NCBI RefSeq assembly: GCF_000344785.1 | Contig: NC_020506.1 | Coordinates: 1,612,001 to 1,676,000, forward strand | Direction: 5' to 3' | From: Corynebacterium callunae DSM 20147 | Lineage (GTDB): Bacteria > Actinomycetota > Actinomycetes > Mycobacteriales > Mycobacteriaceae | DNA length: 64,000 nt | In this document: positions 58,426 through 64,000 of the stretch, in pieces | How the letters are laid out: each line of letters begins with the position of its first letter | How positions within the stretch are numbered: the first letter of the stretch is position 1 | Translations under genes and position numbers: made by a program | The notes under the pieces: model-generated | Told to the model about the DNA's origin: nothing | Database searches by the model: none | The model's input: only the letters and a program-made list of their open reading frames with translations

Positions 58426-60708
58426 TTAACCGCCTGAGGTTACGCGGTATACATCAAAGACGCCTTCTGCATTTCTCAATTGAGTCATCAACGATCCCAA
58501 CTGCTTCGTATCAGATACTGCAAAAGTAAAGCGCACGGTGGCTACTCTATCCTCCGATGAGTGCGAGTGCATCGCAGTAACAGAGACCTTTTGCTCACTG
58601 ATCACCCGGGTGAGCTCAAAGAGCAGACCTTCACGATCAAGTGCCTCCAATTGCAGGGTGGCAGAAAATATGGAGCCCCTACCTTCGGAAGCCCAAGCCA
58701 CTGAAACCATACGTTCTGGCTCTTCGCGGAGCTTTTCTGCGTTGGTGCAATCGGTACGGTGCACCGACACTCCACCACCACGGGTAACAAATCCAAAGAT
58801 CTCGTCACCAGGTACTGGCATACAACACTTAGCGAGCTTAGCCAACACATCTTGGCTGCCCTCGACAAGGATTCCCGTCTCGCCATCGGTATTGGCACGA
58901 GAATTCACTAGCTCGCTAAATGGAGTGCGAGCAACCAGAGCATCTTCGGCATCTTCGAAATCGCCAAAAATAGCCATGAGACGATTGACCACGTGCTGCG
59001 CCGAGACCGAACCCGAGCCGATGGCGGTGTACAAGGCATCAACATCCGGATAGTGCAGCTCTGTTGCCACAGTCTTCATAGAGGTGGCGTTAAACAGGCG
59101 GTGCATTGGCAAGCCACCACGCTGAATAACTGCTGCGAGGGAATCTCGACCAGCCTCCAAGTATTCTTCGCGACGTTCCTTAGCAAACCATTGGCGAATC
59201 TTCGCCTTGGCACGTGGGGACACCACAAAGTCTTGCCAGCCACGGCTAGGTCCGGCGTTTTGATCCTTCGAGGTGAAGATCTCAACACGATCACCGGACT
59301 TCAGCTTGGTTTCCAAAGCAACCAGCTTGCCATTAATTTTGGCACCAATGCAGCGGTGACCAACCTCCGTGTGAACAGCATAAGCAAAGTCCACAGGGGT
59401 GGACTCAACCGGGAGGTTGACCACATCTCCCTTCGGAGTAAAGACGAAGATCTGCTTTGAGGTCAGGTCATAACGCAAGCTGTCAAGGAACTCATTAGGA
59501 TCGGCAGCTTCTTTTTGCCAATCCAACAGCTGACGCATCCACGCCATCTGATCAACCTCAGCTTGCTCACCGTTGTGGCTGCCTTTGGTTTCCTTATAAC
59601 GCCAGTGCGCAGCAATGCCGAACTCCGCGTTGTAGTGCATCTCATGAGTTCGAGCTTGCACTTCTAGTGGCTTACCACCAGGCCCCATGACCGTGGTGTG
59701 GAGAGACTGGTACACCCCAAAGCGAGGTGAGGAAATATAATCCTTAAAACGACCAGGCAAAGCGTTGAACAAGGAGTGCACCACGCCAATGGCTGCATAA
59801 CAGTTATTAACGTTATCAACCAGGATGCGGATACCCACCAGGTCAAAGATGTCGTCAAAGTCGCGGCCTCGCACGATCATCTTTTGGTAAATCGACCAAT
59901 AGTGCTTTGGTCGACCAAGAACCTCTGCGGTAATGCTATTTTCCCGCAGACCATCGGTTACTTGATCAATAATCTCTTTAAGGTAGCGATCACGGGATGG
60001 TGCACGATCTGCCACCAAACGCACGATCTCTTCATATTTCTTGGGATAAAGAATGGCGAAGGAAAGATCTTCCAACTCCCACTTCACGCTGGCCATACCC
60101 AAACGGTGGGCTAGCGGAGCAATTACTTCCAAAGTTTGGCGGGCCTTTTTGGCCTGCTTTTCTGGCGGCAGGAAGCGCATCGTACGCATATTGTGCAGAC
60201 GATCAGCCACCTTGATAACCAATACGCGAGGGTCTTGGCTCATGGCAACGATCATTTTACGAATGGTTTCAGCCTCGGCGGCAGCACCCAATGCGACCTT
60301 GTCTAGCTTGGTCACGCCATCAACTAGCCGGGCCACTTCCCCACCAAAATCATTGGTGAGGTCGTCGAGGGAATAATCAGTATCCTCCACGGTGTCATGC
60401 AGCAGAGCTGCAACCAAGGTGGTGGTATCCATACCAATTTCAGCCGCGATGGTCGCTACAGCCAAAGGGTGAGTGATGTATGGGTCGCCCGATTTACGGA
60501 CGACGCCCTCATGCAATTTCTCAGCAGTGTCATAGGCACGCTCAAGTACTGCAGCATCAGCTCGAGGGTGGAACTTGCGATGGATGCTTAGCAGCGGATC
60601 CAAAACTGGATTAGTTCTTACCCTGTTACCGGTAAGACTGCGGGCAAGCCTGGCTGACATGCTGCGCATGCCAATGGAAGATTTCTGCGGATTACGCTCC
60701 AGACTCAT
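58426..60708 (-). CDS. rel: Bifunctional (p)ppGpp synthetase/hydrolase
   Basis: Makes and degrades the alarmone (p)ppGpp in the stringent response. 760 residues with the RSH order: HD hydrolase ([15 protein letters not shown] near residue 78; [16 protein letters not shown]), synthetase ([34 protein letters not shown] near residue 330), TGS domain ([24 protein letters not shown] near residue 430), a zinc-finger region with [14 protein letters not shown], and a C-terminal ACT domain. Both HD and synthetase motifs look intact. apt lies just upstream. Confidence 0.97.
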   Translation of the reverse strand: MSLERNPQKSSIGMRSMSARLARSLTGNRVRTNPVLDPLLSIHRKFHPRADAAVLERAYDTAEKLHEGVVRKSGDPYITHPLAVATIAAEIGMDTTTLVAALLHDTVEDTDYSLDDLTNDFGGEVARLVDGVTKLDKVALGAAAEAETIRKMIVAMSQDPRVLVIKVADRLHNMRTMRFLPPEKQAKKARQTLEVIAPLAHRLGMASVKWELEDLSFAILYPKKYEEIVRLVADRAPSRDRYLKEIIDQVTDGLRENSITAEVLGRPKHYWSIYQKMIVRGRDFDDIFDLVGIRILVDNVNNCYAAIGVVHSLFNALPGRFKDYISSPRFGVYQSLHTTVMGPGGKPLEVQARTHEMHYNAEFGIAAHWRYKETKGSHNGEQAEVDQMAWMRQLLDWQKEAADPNEFLDSLRYDLTSKQIFVFTPKGDVVNLPVESTPVDFAYAVHTEVGHRCIGAKINGKLVALETKLKSGDRVEIFTSKDQNAGPSRGWQDFVVSPRAKAKIRQWFAKERREEYLEAGRDSLAAVIQRGGLPMHRLFNATSMKTVATELHYPDVDALYTAIGSGSVSAQHVVNRLMAIFGDFEDAEDALVARTPFSELVNSRANTDGETGILVEGSQDVLAKLAKCCMPVPGDEIFGFVTRGGGVSVHRTDCTNAEKLREEPERMVSVAWASEGRGSIFSATLQLEALDREGLLFELTRVISEQKVSVTAMHSHSSEDRVATVRFTFAVSDTKQLGSLMTQLRNAEGVFDVYRVTSGG

Positions 60709-60732
60709 TTTCCTGCCGCCTTTCTTGATCCC

Positions 60733-61290
60733 TTATTTAGGATCTCTGACCACGATGACTGGCTTGTCACCAAGACGCTCACGTCCACCGAGGCCTTCGA
60801 CCTCAATGGCAAGAACGTATCCGGAGACTTCGCCGCCACAGGATTCAATTAGTTTACGTGCTGCACCCAAGGTTCCGCCGGTAGCAAGCACATCATCTAC
60901 CAGAACAACCTTTTTATCAGCTAGTTCAATACCTTCAGATGGCAGTTCCAAAGCTGCTTTTCCATACTCCAATTCATACTCTTGGGAATGCACTGGAGGT
61001 GGAAGCTTGCCCTTTTTGCGGATTGCCATAACACCGAGACCCAGCTTGTATGCCACAGCAGAGCCCAACAAGAAGCCACGAGCGTCAAGGCCACCAATGA
61101 CATCGGCGCCCAGCTTTTCGGCTGCTTCTGCCATGGCATCAACAACTGCAGCAAATGCCTTTGCATCTGCCAACACCGGAGTGAGATCCTCAAAAAGCAC
61201 GCCCGCCTCTGGGAAATCCTGGACATAGCGGGTCTTTTCTTCAAGAGCTTGGCGAGCCCTGTCGAAGGTGCTTTGAGTTGCTTCGGTCAC
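60733..61290 (-). CDS. apt: Adenine phosphoribosyltransferase
   Basis: Salvages adenine to AMP with PRPP. 185 residues. The PRPP-binding motif [21 protein letters not shown] is near residue 127; [21 protein letters not shown] and RKKGKLPP are characteristic of Apt. It starts four bases after the lipoprotein stop (61294) and is 24 bases from rel, so lipoprotein, apt and rel are probably one transcript, the order described for C. glutamicum. Confidence 0.96.
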   Translation of the reverse strand: MTEATQSTFDRARQALEEKTRYVQDFPEAGVLFEDLTPVLADAKAFAAVVDAMAEAAEKLGADVIGGLDARGFLLGSAVAYKLGLGVMAIRKKGKLPPPVHSQEYELEYGKAALELPSEGIELADKKVVLVDDVLATGGTLGAARKLIESCGGEVSGYVLAIEVEGLGGRERLGDKPVIVVRDPK

Positions 61291-61293
61291 TAC

Positions 61294-62895
61294 TTAATCC
61301 TCACTTCTAGACCAACGGTCCATGTTCCATCCGATACCGGAAAGATCTGTATTTACAACAACGTTACCGACTGTGCGGTCTATCACAAACACTCGGGGCT
61401 GCGCGGCCAAAGGAATCGAGGGAACTTGCTCCCACAATTCTTCCTCGGTCTGCCTCGTAGCTGCTGGATCTGAGCCTAGAGAATTAGCACTTCCATATTC
61501 CCTATTAGGATCTACAGCTCGTAGTACTGCATCGAGCGTGCCCTCAAAACTCTGCTCATATCCCCACTCACTAACTACAGTTCGGCTGAGATCACTCAGG
61601 CTTACTTCGCCTTCAGAGGCATCTACCACGGTAATACCGGCAGGTTCACAACTAACTCTAATTGCTTCCACCATGGCAGCCTTGCGCTCATCAGGGCCGT
61701 CATATCCAATGCGAATGGTTTGACCTGCTAGCGCAGAAGCCGCATTAATATCTACGGCTAAATGCTGAGCTGGTAAGTCACCTAATTGTTGCGCAACAGG
61801 ATTTTGATGGCGCACTGAATGCACCCCAACTGCGGGCACTTCAATTCCAGAGACCCTAGATGAAGCTTGTGCAACGGCTTGTTGGTCTACACAGGCTGCA
61901 AAAGCTTGACGAGCCTCAGGGGAATACAACACTCCTGCAGAAGCCAAGGTCAACTGCTCCGTGAGCACACCAACTTCTTCTTTAATGTCATAAGGATTAA
62001 GCGGATCGTCGCGATTAACCCACGCTTCACTTTCCCAGGCGCCTACATCTGCAATTTGCAGGTTGCCATTGGTGGCAATTGCGTTGAGATCAGAACCTTT
62101 AGGCCAGACAGTTACTTCTTCCTCGATGGCCTTATCACCGCTATAAAACTCATTGGGAATTAGTTTTACTTCCCCGAATTCGCCTACGGAATCGATTTTA
62201 TAAGGGCCAAATGAAACCTGGAGAGCAGGGTTAAAGCTTTCGAGTTGGTATCCGTCATTCCAAATTTGAGCAACTGTTTCTAGCGCTACGGAATCTTTGT
62301 TATGCAAAGCCGTATTAAGCGCGTCCAAAGTTATACCAGCTTCTGCCGCGATAGCGTGGGCTGGCAACACTGTGCCCTGATCAAAGAGATAACGCCAGCG
62401 CTCCCCCTGATCTTCCTTGAATACCACGGTGGCAATATTGGAACCAGAGACGCAGTCGACTCTTTCGATTTGCTCTGCCAAAGGGACCTGAGATTTAAAG
62501 GTGCCAGGCATCTGAGCAGCAGTAGCTGCTAAGAGGAAGTCATCACAAACCACTGGCTGACCATCAGAGTATTTGGCATCGGGATTAATCGTGTAGATAA
62601 CCTGACGGTTAATTCCAGGTAGCACCTGCGCAGAGGCGAGGTCAGTATTGGGAATCATTTGGCCAGATGGACCTTGGACATAAACGCCTGGGTAAAGACG
62701 TGCTGAAAGCAGGCCGGCTTCTGTTGCTACACCCCTTAAGGAAGCAGCATTTGTGGTGGAGAGCGATGAATTAACCGCGTAGCCAAATTGGCTGGTTTGG
62801 TGGCTTGTGGGTTGTTCCCCTGCCTCACCGCAGCTAGCCAGCAACAAGGATGTCGCTATAAGTGTCACTACACTGCGTGACTTAGCAAACCTCAT
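61294..62895 (-). CDS. Family-5 solute-binding lipoprotein (DciAE-like)
   Basis: About 533 residues. The lipoprotein signal SVVTLIATSLLLASCGEA predicts lipidation near residue 21. The rest has the oligopeptide-binding (SBP family 5) layout: INPDAKYSDGQPVVCDDFLLA, and SFGPYKIDSVGEFGEVKLIPN. It corresponds to the dciAE gene known between secF and apt-rel in C. glutamicum and Streptomyces. No cognate permease is adjacent. The ATG at 62895 gives a proper signal peptide; an open frame of 56 codons upstream lacks one. Confidence 0.87.
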   Translation of the reverse strand: MRFAKSRSVVTLIATSLLLASCGEAGEQPTSHQTSQFGYAVNSSLSTTNAASLRGVATEAGLLSARLYPGVYVQGPSGQMIPNTDLASAQVLPGINRQVIYTINPDAKYSDGQPVVCDDFLLAATAAQMPGTFKSQVPLAEQIERVDCVSGSNIATVVFKEDQGERWRYLFDQGTVLPAHAIAAEAGITLDALNTALHNKDSVALETVAQIWNDGYQLESFNPALQVSFGPYKIDSVGEFGEVKLIPNEFYSGDKAIEEEVTVWPKGSDLNAIATNGNLQIADVGAWESEAWVNRDDPLNPYDIKEEVGVLTEQLTLASAGVLYSPEARQAFAACVDQQAVAQASSRVSGIEVPAVGVHSVRHQNPVAQQLGDLPAQHLAVDINAASALAGQTIRIGYDGPDERKAAMVEAIRVSCEPAGITVVDASEGEVSLSDLSRTVVSEWGYEQSFEGTLDAVLRAVDPNREYGSANSLGSDPAATRQTEEELWEQVPSIPLAAQPRVFVIDRTVGNVVVNTDLSGIGWNMDRWSRSED

Positions 62896-62968
62896 GTGCG
62901 CAGTACCCAGCCTTTCCAAAATTCTATTAGATCCGCAATTATACGGATGTCGCCCCAGAAAGTGGCAA

Positions 62969-63002
62969 ATCCCGCCGGCAGTGCTGAAACTGCTGACGGG
63001 AT
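62969..63002 (-). terminator. Hairpin downstream of secF
   Basis: Arms ATCCCG (62969-62974) and CGGGAT (62997-63002) with an inner CAGT/ACTG stem lie 14 bases after the secF stop. The T-run after it is short, so termination may be partial. Confidence 0.6.
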
Positions 63003-63016
63003 CTAAAAAAGAAAGA

Positions 63017-64000
63017 TTAACTTCTACCAGGTCGCCACGTACCACCGGAACGGTGATCATCAATCACTGGCTTGGTGATGTTGCGCTTCTTTGGCGCTTC
63101 ATCTGCAGCAGGGGCACTCTCATGCTCCCCAGTGACCGCGCCGAGTGGCACGGCAGGGGTGGCGTCGATAAGCGCGTTCTTTTCCTGCCTGGAAGCAACA
63201 ACCTCAGCGGTGTGCTTCTTGGTTTTGGACAGGCGGGTCTTGAGGCTGACCAGCAATGGGGTCGCGAGGAATACGGAGGAGAAGGTGCCTTCGATAACGC
63301 CGATGAGCTGGATCAGCGCAAGGTCCTTCAAGGTGCCCACGCCCATCATCCATACTGCAACAACCATCAAGGCGATAATTGGCAGCGCGGAAATAATGGT
63401 GGTGGAAATAGAACGCATGAAGGTCTGGTTAACCGCCAGGTTTGCCTGTTCGGCATAGGTGCGACGGTGACTACCCTCGTAACCAGCAGTGTTTTCGCGG
63501 ACTTTGTCAAAAACCACCACGGTGTCGTAGATGGAGAAGGTCAGCACCGTCAGCAAACCGATAACAGTTGCTGGAGAAACCTCAAGGCCAATCACTGCAT
63601 AGGTGCCGGCGATAATAATGCCGTCAACTACCAAAGCGAGCATGGCCGCGATTGCCATTTCGCGCTCCAGGCGGAAAGCAATATAGATTGCTGCAACCAC
63701 CAAGAAAGCGATGAGAGCAAGGACCATACGCTGAGTGATGGTGGAACCCCAGGACTCCGAAACAGTGGAGTTACCGATAGCATCGGGGCTGGGCTGGCCC
63801 TCAGCGTTGAGAGGTTGGAATTCCTCATAAATGGCCAGGCGAGCTTTTTCAATCTGCTCATCGCTAAGGCGCTCGGAATGGATTTCCAGAGTACGGGACT
63901 CGCCGGAGCCAACGATCTGCACGGTTTCCGGCTCAACGCCGGTAGCTTCGACGAAGGTTTCTTCAACTGCCGTGGTGGAATAATCCGCCGCTGGCATGTT
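63017..64000 (-). CDS. secF: Protein translocase subunit SecF, 5' end cut by window
   Basis: With SecD, uses the proton gradient to complete protein export through SecYEG. About 327 residues are visible; the first transmembrane segment and start lie beyond the window. The SecD/SecF signature helices are present: MVLALIAFLVVAAIYIAF, VIGLLTVLTFSIYDTVVVFDKVRENT, NQTFMRSISTTIISALPIIAL and VIEGTFSSVFLATPLL. A basic C-terminal tail ends RSGGTWRPGRS. The lipoprotein gene follows after about 120 bases. Confidence 0.96.
   Translation of the reverse strand, partial: NMPAADYSTTAVEETFVEATGVEPETVQIVGSGESRTLEIHSERLSDEQIEKARLAIYEEFQPLNAEGQPSPDAIGNSTVSESWGSTITQRMVLALIAFLVVAAIYIAFRLEREMAIAAMLALVVDGIIIAGTYAVIGLEVSPATVIGLLTVLTFSIYDTVVVFDKVRENTAGYEGSHRRTYAEQANLAVNQTFMRSISTTIISALPIIALMVVAVWMMGVGTLKDLALIQLIGVIEGTFSSVFLATPLLVSLKTRLSKTKKHTAEVVASRQEKNALIDATPAVPLGAVTGEHESAPAADEAPKKRNITKPVIDDHRSGGTWRPGRS

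Noticed and set aside
1-64000. CRISPR arrays, tRNA and rRNA genes
   Set aside because: No regularly spaced identical repeats of suitable length and no cloverleaf or rRNA sequence was recognised in the gaps read.

Overview
The window is a piece of a Corynebacterium chromosome, most likely from the C. glutamicum clade. The basis is gene content, gene order and protein sequence: an actinobacterial integration host factor beside gmk, a mycobacterial-type PyrF, a PriA without helicase motifs, a rel-apt-lipoprotein-secF block, and the LLM/FMN-reductase pair first named from C. efficiens. GC content is moderate and many starts are GTG or TTG. I place the clade from remembered protein sequences, not from a search. 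No rRNA, tRNA, CRISPR array, prophage or insertion sequence was found.

Region 1 (1-9470, minus strand) is a housekeeping run: rsmB (cut by the window edge), fmt, def, priA, metK, coaBC, rpoZ, gmk and mihF. It covers translation initiation, replication restart, S-adenosylmethionine and CoA synthesis, an RNA polymerase subunit, GMP kinase and a nucleoid protein. A perfect McbR-type operator lies upstream of metK. Region 2 (9475-17970, minus) is the pyrimidine operon pyrR-pyrB-pyrC-carA-carB-pyrF. A PyrR-binding loop overlaps the pyrR ribosome-binding site, which suggests translational autoregulation. carA has its own palindromes upstream.

Region 3 (18329-20819, plus) has an SRPBCC/epimerase fusion protein and two overlapping YbjN-like genes, closed by a 46-base inverted repeat. 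Region 4 (20885-26802, minus) holds nusB, efp, pepQ, aroB, aroK, aroC and a prepilin peptidase. Region 5 (26861-30848) is an ArsR-type regulator divergent from a FecCD/BtuCD-type importer (permease, lipoprotein, ATPase), then aroE facing it. Region 6 (30889-42179, minus) has mltG, ruvX, alaS, rarA, a DUF222-HNH protein with very skewed base composition, an APH-fold protein and aspS.

Region 7 (42482-52970) is the most accessory part: a zinc metallopeptidase, a flavoprotein, a SNF2 helicase, a YhgE/Pip membrane protein with a degenerate ABC ATPase divergent from a TetR regulator, a protein with a HEPN-like motif and CBS-like domains, and a flavin monooxygenase/FMN reductase pair behind a promoter overlapped by an inverted repeat. 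Region 8 (53139-64000) has sdaA, hisS, an MBL hydrolase, a membrane-anchored cyclophilin, a small secreted protein of unknown function, rel, apt, a family-5 solute-binding lipoprotein and the 3' part of secF.

Beyond genes, several intergenic gaps carry short tandem arrays of 11 or 14 bases, and a perfect palindrome built on GTCGAAAAGCGCTTTTCGAC follows both aspS and hisS/sdaA. These recurrent elements are the least explained signals in the window.
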